This document shows positions 1 through 12,870 of a stretch of 64,000 nt of DNA, in pieces; positions within the stretch are counted from its first letter, which is position 1; the number at the start of each line of letters is the position of its first letter. The translations under genes and the position numbers were made by a program. The DNA lies in NCBI GenBank assembly GCA_036583965.1, contig JAZBQD010000034.1:7948540-8012539 (forward strand). Reading direction: 5' to 3'. Source of the stretch: Prunella strophiata. Taxonomy: Eukaryota > Chordata > Aves > Passeriformes > Prunellidae. The notes under the pieces were generated by a model that saw nothing but the letters and a program-made list of their open reading frames with translations, was not told where the DNA came from and searched no databases.

Positions 1-2174
1 ACGCTCTCTTGAGCACTTTTCTGCTTTTTTTTCTCCAACACAAACAGTAAGGTTTCACATCTTACCACCAACATACATTCCAAATGTGTCCCTGGAATTC
101 TCCATCTTTTTTAGTCCAGCTCATTACCATAATTATGCTAACTAAAAGGGAAAAGTCCCATCCTGCAGAAATCTGTGCTCAATCAGAAGTGGGAAAAAAG
201 ATTTTTATATTCGTAGCAAACAAGAAGTCTTCTAATGCAGTGATTTAATAATAAAATCAGCACAAAAACTCACTGATGCAGAGGGTGCAGAAAGAGCTTC
301 TTATAAATTATGGCCTAATGCTCCTTAAGTATGATAATCTGTCAATCACCAAATGAAGAATAGAACAAACATTTCTTTTTTCAGACTACAAAGACCTTGG
401 ACACAAAGTCCTCTGTGGCACTGCTGCTCCAAGTTACACCAAGGCTGATTGGACTCATCATCTTTATAGGGCTGGAAGAAGCTTCCATGGAGAAGCACGA
501 TTTTTTTTTTAAATTTATTTTTTCTTCTTTATCTTAGTGGATCCCCTCTGTGTTCTGTCCTTCCACTCTGAAGTAAGATTTTTCTGACTAATACAGCATT
601 TAGCAGTTCCCCCTACCAGCAATGAAGCTGCAGGTTGAGGCCTGACTGTGAGGAGGAAAGCAGCAGCTCTCCTGTGGTTTTCTGAAGGTGAGCTCTCAGA
701 AATGGGGCCAAATATTGGGTCATTTTTGTCTGATGTGAACATGCCAAAACAACTCAGGGGCATTAATCAGAGCATAACACCAGGTCTGGGCAAAGAAAGG
801 AGGCCCATGCAAACACACTGTGGTTTCAATCCCATCCAAAACTCACAGCAACACCCAGGAGAGCTCAGAGCACAGGAGGAGAGCCAGCAGGCTGTGACCA
901 CTGTCACAAGTCCCATCCCTAGGGAACATGTGATGATCCCACCCCAGCAGATGGATTTACAGGCTGTGGGGACACTGCCTGGAGCTGCACTGAGCTCCCC
1001 AAACCCCACCCTTGTGTGAGAAACCCCTGCCATGGCAGCCCCAGCCTCCTAAGGGGGGTAATCATGATGTGAAGGTGTGTATTCAGTTGCTTCATTTACT
1101 CCACTGGTTACTACTCCGCCCCATTTACTACCTCCTCTGTTTCCAGAAGCCAGGAGAAAGCAGGGTGGGCAAGGGAGGAATATTTTCAGTGCACCTTAAT
1201 TAATCACTTCTGAGCCCCCAGTCAGCCAGTATCAGGCATTTAACTGATGAGCCTGCACTTGCAGACAATCACCCCGTGCTACCTCTGCAGTCAGGGGAGA
1301 GAAAATGGTAAAAAGGTCCATCTAGAACCCAAATCACTCCCTGGAAGTGCTTCTTACCCACTGCTGGGGGTGAAGTCACCCTCTAAGGTGACTTAGGAAT
1401 CTTTTCTGGATTCCTTCAGATTGCTGCAATAAACCTGGAGCTCAGTGCAAAGTGCACTCAAAGTGCAACAGGACTCAGAGAACAAACAGGTTGCCAGTCA
1501 ATAAACAGATATCATGAAATAAAGTATATTTTAAAAATGTGATTCCAACTATATCCACATAGAGTGACTCCAGGGATTATCTTAATGATTTTTTTTTAAT
1601 CAAGACTCATACTTTCAATAAGAGATAGGAGATAGAGCACATTCAATTTATTTACACAGGTAGGTAAAGGAAATTTCCTTTAAAATCAAAATCTCTTTTT
1701 TAAGAGGAATTCATAGTCCCATGGTTAAGAAACTGCCCTCATGACCAAAGAACCACCAATGAATTTTTATAGCTGTTATTTGTCACAAAAAACATATTAT
1801 TTAGCTCATTCACTATCAGAATATACAGAAAAATAATTTAAACTGTCTTCCAGACTTATCTACAGTGTGTCTGTGACATTGTTTTTAGCAACAGAGGCTC
1901 TGGGGATGGCAAAGAAATGAGAGAACTGTAAGTGCTGCTCCCAGAGAGGCTGAAATAAGGATATTGCTTCCATTGCTTTTTGAACAATTGCCAGTAAATA
2001 ATTATTCATAGAGGAAAATGTATGAGTATGTTTAGGGCCCCTCACCACCACGAATGGTGGGCAAAGAATGAGATCTGATCCGTGGAGTGCAGATATTGAT
2101 TTCAAATTGCTCCATCAATTTACACCCACCTGGCACCTGGCCCTGGAGCAGCAGGAGGAAATAATGCAAAATGG
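1..2174. other. SGCD intron DNA, no gene seen
   Basis: This is the far end of the long intron downstream of the coding exon. I see no exon, RNA gene or recognisable repeat apart from a short T run near 500. Open frames of up to about 120 codons here have no recognisable domain and overlap each other on opposite strands. Confidence 0.6.
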
Positions 2175-2258
2175 AAATAATGGTTTGGGTTGGAAGGGAT
2201 CCTAAAGATCCTCTCATTTCAATCCCCTCATTTCAACCTAGACCAGGTTCCCCTCAAA
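2175..2258 (-). mobile_element. CR1 LINE fragment, 3' end
   Basis: The plus strand reads aatggtttgggttggaaggg then atcctaaagatc and a later 'gaccaggttcccctcaaag'. This is the reverse complement of the CR1 3' end, so the element lies on the minus strand. It is short and diverged, and the 'tcatttcaatcccc' part is partly duplicated. CR1 is the dominant retrotransposon of birds and other sauropsids. Confidence 0.82.
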
Positions 2259-2305
2259 GGGGAAACTGAGGCATGAAGTCAGGTATCCACCAACAGTCAC
2301 ACAAG
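2259..2305. mobile_element. possible MIR / CORE-SINE relic
   Basis: Directly after the CR1 fragment the sequence ggaaactgaggca is followed about 20 bases later by agtcacaca. These two blocks resemble, in order and spacing, the 'ggaaactgaggcacagag..ggtcacacagc' part of MIR. The match is short, and chance similarity is possible. Confidence 0.35.
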
Positions 2306-5300
2306 AAAACTGCCAAGGGAAGCACAACCATGGTTTGTCCTCTCACACCCTGCTGTGTGACAGTGCTGCAGCAGAGAAACCATAAATATCCTGCTCATCA
2401 GAAACAACAGGTTAATTTTAGCAACTTTCAAATGCCACTAACTCAGCCTCCAGCCACTCTCTCATCTCCCTGCAGTTTGCATCCCTCTGCCTCCTTGCCA
2501 GAAGGTGCATTAATGCCCCTTGTCTTCTTCACAGCTTTCTAATGCACACTCAGAATGTTTACCAGACTAAAATCAATGATGATTAAACAGCAAGGGAACT
2601 AGGAACTTGCTGGCCATCAACCCAAATCCAGAAGCCTCCTGCAAGACAGCACTTCCTGATGTAATCCCCAAAATTATCACCATGGTAGATGACACATACA
2701 CATTTGCAAAGCAACAGTGAGATAATTTTCCCACTGTTTACTTACTGAGAAAAATAAAGGCAATAAAGATTTTTTTTTTTTTTTTGTATCCAGAACTCAT
2801 GGGTGGGATGCTTTTTATTTCAAATTATTTATTGAGTGGGTGTTTACTGAGTCATAGGGGACTTTTACCAGATGCCAAGAGATTCTCTTGGAATTCAGGA
2901 GCACAACATTATGTGTGTGAAAGTCAGGTGGTTACCTGAAATAGCTAAAAATCACATGCAAAAATATACAGCTGGCATCAGCAAGTGACAACAGAGCAAG
3001 AGACAGCAGCTTTTAAAATACTTTTTTTTAAACAGAGAATCTCAAAGCCACAGGGAAGTGATTGCTCTTACTGGGCTTTGGCCTTTAGAGAGCACAGCTC
3101 TGTGTGCCCCTTCACTGCAGAAATATGTCTTCTTTGGGGATATTAGAATTTCCTCATTATTCAGCTCCTTTTTGAAACATACCAGCAGAAACAAATGCAC
3201 TGACTCACAACCTGCATAATTATTAATTTACCCACTGCGTGCAACCTCACCTCAGCTTAAAAAATCTTTTCCAGCAGCACCAAGATTATTTAAATCACAA
3301 AATCTTTTGAAATACATGTTAAGTGTCTCAGATCTGGATTTCCTTTATCATGAAGAACCTTTGAGCATTCCTGCAGCCCAAATGCTGCTCCTGGGCACAG
3401 TCTAGCAGCAACACCCCCATGAGTCAGAAGTGATGCTCCCTCCCCTCCAGCCTGGCAGAATGAGCAAGGGTGAGCAGAGCACGTGATGCCAGCAATTCCA
3501 ACACGTTGTATTCCCCAGTGGGTGCCTGCAAGCTTTGGCAGAAGCCCCTGGTTATGCTCCCTGGGACCTCTGCAAAGAAAATAAACCAGCACAGGAGGAG
3601 GATGCAGCCCTTGCAGCCCAGTCCCACAGGGCAGCCCTGGTGCTTGGCATGCTTGCAGGCAGGGAGATGGAGACAGCATCAGGCTAAGTTAAAAAATGCT
3701 AAATTAACATTAAAATAATAACTTGGTGAGATGTTTTTGGTCAACCAGTGCTGCTGGCTGGGAGGTCAGTACCATGCTCCTCCACACTGCAGGCAGAGTG
3801 GGGCTGGCTCAGAGGCAGCAAATGGCAACTCAGCTCTTCATGTTCCTGGGCTCTGAGGGTAACCTGGACTTTTCTTACAGCTTTTTGGCTGTTTTGGCAG
3901 CCTGTGCTCGTTACTGCCTGAATAAGATATTTCTTTACAAAAAAAAAGGACCTCTGGGGGATAGTGACACATCATCATCAACCACTGCACTTGGTTAGGG
4001 ACCAAAACTGCTGGAGAAAGGAATTTTTATCCATTAAAAGAACAAAAAGCACAGAGGCTAACACTTGTATTTCCCTTTGGCTGTCCTTTGGTGAGCACCC
4101 AGACCTTGCCTTCAGTCTGCCTGAAGCCATGAGATTTCAGTCCCTCCCTGCACATCTGCAGCTCTGCCAGGACACAGCTGTGACAGCGCGGTTGGAGCTC
4201 TGCACTTCTGTCCCCTCCTCCCCTTCCCATCCCCCTAAATCCTGAACAACATTTTTCTCTCTTGTTCTGGCTTTCCTTGCTGACCTAACTTGACAATGTT
4301 AGTGAATTTAATCTCAAAACACTCAGGGATAGAGGGCAAAAAATATTTTTCCCAGGCTACCGATAAAGAACGGAGTTTGCAGGAGCTTAAATGGCTCAAT
4401 GGGACATTTTGGTGACCAGAGGAAATTTAGAACACTATGATAAATTTGGGATATTAATGGAAGAATAAAGTTGAACTGCTGGAAGCAATATCTTATTGAC
4501 AAAAGTGCTAGAAAGCTGCAAAGGTAATAAACAAAGAATTGAGATGGATTACTGGGGATATGCTTTTGAATGTATTACTCAATGCCAGCTGTCGGATACC
4601 TTGTGAAGTCCTTACATGCTTGGGTAAAATACTGCACCTATAAATATCTTTCCTGAATGGGACTATTAATTAGAGTAACTGTGCTAAATGTGGTCAGTGA
4701 CTTGTTACCACAAGGCAGAAGTACTGGTGCAAATGTTAATTATTCTAATTGGTTCTTTCCAGTCTGTCTTTGTCGACACTGTTAAAAATGTATAGTTCAT
4801 AGCTATGGCTACATACCACTGCTCTTTTCTCACTCAAGATTTCTTTAAAAAAATCAGATTTCTTCCTTTCAGTTATTGGTGGGGTCTTAAAGACATAAGC
4901 AATCTTGGCAAGCAGTGCAAAACACTGCCTATCTCTAGGAAATCCTCAAAAAATATCTAAAATGGGGAATAAATATCTAACAAAGGGAATGGGACCAGCT
5001 CACCAGAATGCATTCCTATGGCATGCTTTCTGCTTTATCAAACAATTTCTAAATTATTAAATGACTGACAAAAATGTCTTACTTTAATTAGTGTTCTAAG
5101 TTGCTGTAGGCCATAGGTGACATTCCTGAGAAAACCTTGTTTATTCATCTAATGTTTAGAGATTATGTCATAATGTTTATTCCCAACATTTGTTACCAAA
5201 TGCAAGCAGCAAATGCTGCAGGTCAAAATGCCTTTGTCAGAAGTCCTAGGATTTCTTAAAAATGGAAGACATTGCTTAAATACAGGATATTTCTATTAAA

Positions 5301-8300
5301 TTAAAAGCTTATTTAAGTATTTCCTCATGGTCAACAGCATCCTTTTCAAAATAAAATATAAAAAATAAAACAAAAAAACCCACTGTTCTTATAAAGTGGC
5401 AGTGGAAGTCTTTGTAAATTGAAAGACTTTTTTTTAAGAATAAGCTTGAAAAGACCTGTTTTGGGAGTTGAGAATCCTCTGTATATAACTTAAGGACAGT
5501 TTGAGTTACTTTGAGCAGAATTTTAATTTTTGTGAAACGATGAAAGAACCAAAGGAGTATCTCAAAAGGCAGACTCTACTGAAGGAAAACAAACATGAAA
5601 ACCCTAATTATAGAGACACAGGGAGTATTTCTACTACTCAAAAAAATAAACAGAAAGAAAATTGGGATTCAGCTGCATCTCATTAACAACCTGTACTTTC
5701 AAAGCTTATTGATGTGTCTAGGGCAAACATTTCATAGAAATATTGAAATTTACAGTGAGGCTATGCAGAGCCAAAAATATAATCTCTGACTCAAACCCTC
5801 CCTCATTCAGCATTTCTCTGATCTCAGTATTTTTTTGTCTCAGCTTGTTCAACTCTTCCATATCCACTATGAAATTCTGCAGTGAATTTGTTTAAGTCCT
5901 GCTAAAGGGCTTTTTTTTTTTTTTTTTTTTTTTACTTTCATCCTCCTCTATCACAACCACGAGGGAAGAAAATCTTATGTAATTTAAGATAATAATAGCT
6001 TCACTTGTTAAATATCAGACTGAGTATTTCTGGAAAAGCGTTGGAAAGTAACATCAGTAAATAGAGAAAATACCAGGGTATAGAATTCTTATTAGTAATT
6101 AATTTGTCTCTTTCAAGACAGCTCCCTGAATGATGTGCAGGTAGCTGAAATGAAACACATTAATTGTGTTAATTTATAGCAGAATTTAATTCAGAGCCTT
6201 TGCCTTTTCAATTTTTGAACAGGTTAAAGTCCCAAAAAGAACCCAAGGTCACCTTAAACAAAACTTTGCCACCTCTGAACTACTTCATTTACTGTGACAT
6301 GAAAGAGGACTCAGCTAAGAGATTTTGTTCCCCACACCATAATTCATGGATCAAGAGGAACCAAGTCCAAACTTCTGGACTTTTGGATGGACCCCCTCCA
6401 GCTGGAACTTGACAGGGAAGCTCTGCAGAGGTGTGGAATGGAGAGATGGTCCTCTCAGGGACCTCAGGCACACCCTCCCCATGGCCACACAGGGCTCTCA
6501 GGCTCTCCAGGATGAATTTGGACACATCCCAAGGGCTTGGGCAGCTGGCACTGGATTCTGCAGCCCAGTGCTCCTGCCAGTCCAAGGTGGCACACACCCT
6601 GCCCAGTGCCCCCCAGACACCCCCAGGGTGCAGGAGCTGGTGGAGGACACCACAAACTCCATCAGTGCCACACTTCACTGAGGTCTGGATAAGTGACCTC
6701 ATGGCTCCCCACATAAAACTGCACTGCACAACACCACAAATGTACCCACATGAATTTATCCTGTTTCATTTCCTGCAGGTCATCGTTTCATCACCTGCTG
6801 GCCTCTTCCAGTGAAACCATATTTTACTTAAAAAAGGTTATGACGAACAAATGCAGCCATCAGTGAAGAAACAAGCCCAGCCTGTGGGTGCACCAGACTC
6901 TCAGAGGAATCTTGCAGCAGTTTCTCATTTACACTGAATGAACTGACCTCCTCTTTGCTATATCATCAAAAATAATTTATTTGCCTGCATAGTATCTAAT
7001 TTTTAATGTCTCTTTTTCTGCTGGATCATATGCTGGATTTCTAATGAATTTCCTGTTTGCTGGAGTAAGGCAGAGATTCCTAAATCACTGAAAAATACAG
7101 TCTTGTTTACTTAACTTTTGGATAATGCAAACAACTTACACATACATTTACTTTTTAAATTTTCCTCTGGCTATTGAATTTTTACATTATTAGTGTCTTG
7201 TTAAGCTCTCTATAAATCTTTCAAAAGGAGTCACTTAAATCTGTGAGCTCTCCATGTTTTGGCTCCTATCAGTGTTTGGGACTGCGTTCAAATATTTGTG
7301 TTCTTCGAGTTCCAAGAAAAATCTTATCTGTCCCTATAATCACCCAAGGAATTTTGCATAAAGCAGCCTTTTATTTTAAGAACAAAGAGTCAACATTTGG
7401 CAATCAGTTTCTCTTTCAACTGATAGATGCAGACCCTGGTTCAGTGGTTAGCTGCTGCCTGTATCCAAATCTGGAAGAAGCTGACATGGAAAAGGGGAGC
7501 ATCAGGCATGGCACTGCTGAAATGATCTTTCTCCTCCCCACTGCATGAAATTTTGGTGAAAGCCACTCTCCAGTTTAGTTCCATTAGTTCTCTAATGCAA
7601 CATGAATTCCACCTCATAGACTTCAAACTCCTGTTTATTGCCCACATTGTTTTAAAGACCCACAGTTATGTGCCATGGTTAATAGGGGCAGTATCTTTAA
7701 TTGGTGTAGCCATGAAACATCAACAGCTGTCCTTGCATCACCAACAGAGTGTCTTTCACTTGGAATGGGAGAAGAGACCAATATCTATTAATTCAAATTA
7801 ATTAATGGCCTTATGTATCCTGGTGTGGACATTCAGTAGATGCTTGTTCAGCAAAAGAAACGGGTGTGTGTTTAATTGTGACTCATTCCAGGCTGATCCA
7901 CTTAACTGTTGTGTTTCTTCCCAAGAATGCACGTTCATTAACTCTAGTTAATTGCTATTCAATTACCTTGAGTTATAATATGTCCCTAAACACCAGTGCA
8001 GACAGGCCCCCTGGAGATTTCATATACTTCAGCCATTAATTAAGCCATACTGTGTATTGTTGGTAACTGATTACATCTAGTTTTCAAATAATAACTTCAC
8101 AGCAACGCTTAAACTGTTTCTTATTAGGATTTTTTTCAACTCTCTATATGGGGTAATTGGAGTGATAACATTTCTTCCTTGCAATAAAACACACTTGGTT
8201 ATTATTATTATTACTGCACTTGGCCAAAGATGTTCAGTGTCATCATTTTTTAATACAACCCATTTATTAAGATGGAAAGAACAGCTTGTATTTGACCTGA

Positions 8301-11300
8301 TTATCTCAGGATGATACTCTCATAATGACAGATGTTTTGTAAATTTTAGGGGGTTTTAATTTCCTTTTCAAATGTTTTTAAGATTTTTTTTTTTTTTTGA
8401 CAGCCTTTTACTAGAAATTTCAAACCAGTACCTTACCATTTCATGTTTTGATATTTATAGCTTCTGCTAACTGAAAGGCAGTATAGCCAAAGCCTTTCTT
8501 TTCACAAACTACAGCAATTCTGATAAACAATAGCAAGGAACAATTGACAAAGACCTTGGAAAGTCATCACAGCAAGAGATGAAACCTTTTTAATAATAAA
8601 GCACAGCAGAGAATAAGTAATATGCTGGCATCCCTCTCCAGCACTGAAATGCATTTAAGAGAAATAAAGAAATCAATACCTTCAGAATATTTGAAAAGGA
8701 GATAAAAGTTAGGGCCTTAGGATGCAACTTCATAAAAAAAGAACTAATGTAATTTTTTTTTTTATTTAACATAAACTCCACATTAAAGGTAAGAAGAAAA
8801 GAATTAGTCAGAGCTAAGAGCGAAGACGATGTTGTAGCAATAAATGTTTTTAAAACTGGTAAATTCCACTGGAATATATTTCTACCCAGCATTTCTTTCT
8901 TAAGCTTATGGAGCCCTTCCTGGGTACCTCTATCAGATGAAAAATGAATCATTGATAAGTTTCAAAGTTGTTTTATCCAATGAGCACCCTAAAGCTTCTG
9001 CTGTGAGATGGGGATGAGAGGAGGGATCCCATCCCAGCAGCTCCTCATACAACTCACCCCATGAAAAGATCTCTGCACCAGAGGAGAATTTTATCACACC
9101 ATCAACAAAGCAAAGATGTCATAAGCACCCATTCCCTTCTAATATTCTTTAGCCCATGCCAAGAGAGAAGCTTTGCAGATTTTGAAAACTTGTTAAAGTT
9201 CTCAACTTCCAAACAAGTGAAACTGGGTATTGGACATGTGTGTGTGAGTGTGGATGCCCACCCAACTGTGCCAGAGCAGCTTGCAGCTCTCCCAGTGATG
9301 GTCCTTGTCAATCTGAGGAAAAAGAATAAAATGATGGTTTTGGTGTCCCCTTTTAAGTGGGAAATGGGCAAAGGTGGCACTGCTGGTTCTGAGCTCATCT
9401 CAGCAACCAGTGTTTCTCTAATGGGCAACAGGAATAGAAGAGACAGAAGAAAAACAAGTGAAGGATAAATGAAGCATTAAAATAGGCAGTTTTTCTGGGA
9501 GTATATTTAAAACAAAACCAAACAAAACAAAACACATATAAAAGTAGCAGCAGATTTCTCTGTTTCTGAATCACAGAACCGTAAGATCAGTTGCTCTGAT
9601 AACAGCCACTGAACCATGGAAAAATGAACTACCTGCTTCTGCTCACCAGAGTGGCAGAAATCAGAAGGAAAACAGAGCTCTTCCCTCCCCTGGGCCACAC
9701 TGCAGGGAAGATGTGGAGAAGTGGGGCAGGAGATGCTCCTGGATGCTGCAGCCCCTGCTACCCTGCCTCCCTTGGCACTGCTGCAGTGAGCAAACAGAGA
9801 CATCTCACTGAGCTCCAGGGGCTGGAGAACTCCTGACTCCAAGAGCTGGGATGAGCCCCAGTCATGAAGGCCAGGTCTAATCCCTTCCATCCTCCACTTC
9901 CCAATGCCACTGATCTCAGGACTCCCTTTTGCCAACACACTTCCTTAACCCTCTCCTTGCTGGTGCAGTGATGAATTGTGGCACCTCTGTGCCAACAGAA
10001 GAGCCAAGGTGAGGAGCAGGGCTGTGCTGAGCTGCAGGACACGTGGCTGGCACTGCTAAAGCAGCCAGAAAGCAATAGCAGCTCACAGTGCATCTAACAC
10101 AAAGCTCCCATCACCACCAGTTCTTGCCAATCTCTAGTATCAGCATAAAAGAGGAAAATTTCCAGCTGTACAAAGCCAATGAGCACCCGTCTGTGGCCCC
10201 ATGAGGAAAGCTGGTGCTAAGTGACACCTGTCTCCTGAAAACCTTTTCAGTGTCTCTGATCCCCTAAAACACAAAGGAAACCCCAATTCCCATGCAGTAC
10301 ATCCTCCCTCACAGTGCAGACGACCTCTCAGTGCAGTTCCCCCAGGAACAAATTTCCATCCAGGTCCCCCCAGTGAGACAATGGGAACTGTCCCAATGCC
10401 ACAGACCCCAGATGCAACGTGCATGGAGATGAACCTGCAAAGCCATCAGGAGCTACAGCCAAATCTACACATTTTTTCAGGTGCCTTTAGCTAAAAACTC
10501 AAGCAATTAGTTAATATTCTCTTTCTCAAGATGATTCTTATAAATCTGAACAGAACCACATGCCATGATCAGCTTCAAAGCATCAATATATTTCCCTGTA
10601 TGAACCAAGAACCCAGTTTGGATTCCTCCAGACATCTCTCCAGGACTGTTCTGCCCACTGTGTCCCAATTACATGGGCTCTGTTAACACCTCACAGTACA
10701 GCTGCATCATTTATTCATAAACATAAAAAAAAAAAAAAAAAATCATTTTCAAAGTCACACATGCTGTTGATTCATTTATCCCAAATTAAAAGCTTCATCT
10801 TCATCTTTCTCAAAATTAACTTTCAGCATTTTAATTGTTTTTTTCCTTCATTGTTAGATCAGTATCAATCATCATCTTCAGTTACCAGAACTTGCATGTT
10901 CCTGAAAATTATGTTAAATTTAGATGCTAATGAAAACTGTTTATGCTGGTTAACCACAGAAATGAAACCTCTATTGCAATCCATAAAAACTGTTAGTTAT
11001 AACAAGAAACCCTAATTTCTACCTCAATCTCCTTTCTACCATCTGGTCTCCTAGAAGACCAATTCCAGAAACCATGGACTAAACAAACAAACAAACAATC
11101 AAAAATGTAATTGTTAACTTGTTGTCACAGCACAACAGACATTAAAAGAATTAAAATAGTCCCATTAGCCATTACACTGAAAATTATGATATAAAGCAAA
11201 GTAATCTATGAATGCCAGCATGTTCTAATATTCCTCCTCTCCAGACATTTTCCCAACCAAACAACCAACCACACATTCTATTTAGAAATCAATAATTGAT

Positions 11301-12399
11301 CCATAACACCCACTGAACCCTCTCCATCCTCTTGGAAAGAATAAGATAAAAGACTTCCAGCCATTAAAAGAAATATAACAGACACAACCTACCCCAGCAA
11401 TAGGTGATAATTATTCTTTCATCTAAAGCACCACACAGTTAATTATATATAATTATTTAAGATATTTATGTTTCAAATAATATTTGTGCTGTGCAATCCC
11501 TCAGAACTGACTGTGGGAAACCCTGAGACTGCTCCCACATCTGTTGTGCCCAGATGTTTTTCTCGTGGGTCACCATGTGTCCTTGTACAATCACAGACAC
11601 CATCATGTTCTGGGAAATGCTGCATCAATCAGCATCAACTTCCCAGGGTGGTGGCATGGAGAGAGCTAAAGGCAGCCAGTTTTGGGATCAAGGACCTTAT
11701 TTAAAATGCACCCAAATGGTCTCATTCTCCAGCTCTAGACTGTCATTTGCACTGCTTATCTAAATCCAAAATCTAAATAGAATGTGGGGCTGGAGAAGGT
11801 TAAAATTGTAACAAGCCTCTAGTACAATGTTTTAATTATTTTCTGTGCTACCACAGCTGCGTGATCTTAGACAATCCTCTTTCCTTTTTATTGGGTTTAG
11901 ATGAGATACAATCTGATAAGGTAATTCACTGTATTTTACATCTTAACAGCTGAAAATCTGCTCTTTTTCTTGCTCTTTTTTTTTTCTTAATGTGGCCCAA
12001 AAGGACACTCAGTGCATCTACAGTATGAACAAAATCGTTCAATTTGTGCTTTGCACATTGGTCAGGGCCCAAAGAGGACCAAGGAAAATGAGACAAACCC
12101 AGCCATGCTACATCACTGCCACACCAAGTCCCATGAAGGAAGGTAATGAGCTCATTTGGGCAATAATGTGATAGTGTGGCTTGTGCCACCTGGAATGAAG
12201 AAGCAACATCTCATTCCCTCCCTGTTTTCCCTTCCTGAGTCCTGAACTCCCTGTTCCCCCCTCACAACACACAGGAATACAGGGAGATGGTTTGATCCTT
12301 GGTGTAAATCATCTAATACACAGAGACAAAACCATGGATTTGCATCTTTAAAAAAAAAATTAAAAATATTTTAAACATTTAAACATAAATACATCATTC
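2306..12399. other. SGCD intron DNA with homopolymer runs
   Basis: No exon or RNA gene was recognised. The block holds T runs at 2770-2785, 5911-5933 (23 T) and 8384-8398, an A run at 10725-10742, and a G+C-richer pocket at about 6370-6680 with overlapping chance frames on both strands. Most of the rest is A+T-rich and CpG-poor. Confidence 0.6.
5911..5933. repeat. poly-T run
   Basis: There are 23 uninterrupted T residues. No retroposed sequence could be recognised beside them. Confidence 0.95.
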
Positions 12400-12479
12400 T
12401 CTTTATAACCTGGACAATTTAGTCAGGAGCTACTGCCTCCCTCTTGACTGAGTTAATTCTCCACTTCAGCTATCTTATG

Positions 12480-12870
12480 CACTTCTTTAATGAATACACG
12501 TTCCTTTGATTAAATTAACATTTTTGTCTACCTAATTAGCCTGAAAAACCTGTGCTGAACCAATCTAAAAGCGACTTCATTACTGCTCATTGGTGCATGT
12601 TTGCTACCCATCACTGTCACCTCAACAGGTGAAGGATTAGGAGAACATTAACTCTGGCTTATTTGGTTTTCCACAGCCAATCCAAGCCTTCAATCGACCC
12701 ACTAGGACAATGACAGATGTTTTAATTATGTGGCTTCATTCATTAATGCTCATCTGCCTGGCCAGCCAGGTTCATGGTTCTGAGGGACAGTTGCAACAGA
12801 AAATAATTAAACTAACCAGCTTAATTACCTTCTTACATTTTATCCTTCAGCTCATACTGCTCACAAGTAA
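12480..12870. other. candidate conserved non-coding element
   Basis: This A+T-rich, repeat-free stretch is unusually dense in homeodomain-type cores (attaattaa-like and taattac/taattag words) with CAGGTG and CATCTG E-boxes between them, and it has no open frame. That is the usual look of developmental enhancers in gene-desert introns. Conservation cannot be judged from one sequence, so this is a guess from composition. Confidence 0.25.

Noticed and set aside
6289..6814. Several overlapping frames of 110-146 codons in a G+C-richer pocket
   Set aside because: Frames overlap on both strands with no domain, no splice signals that fit, and proline/serine-rich random composition.
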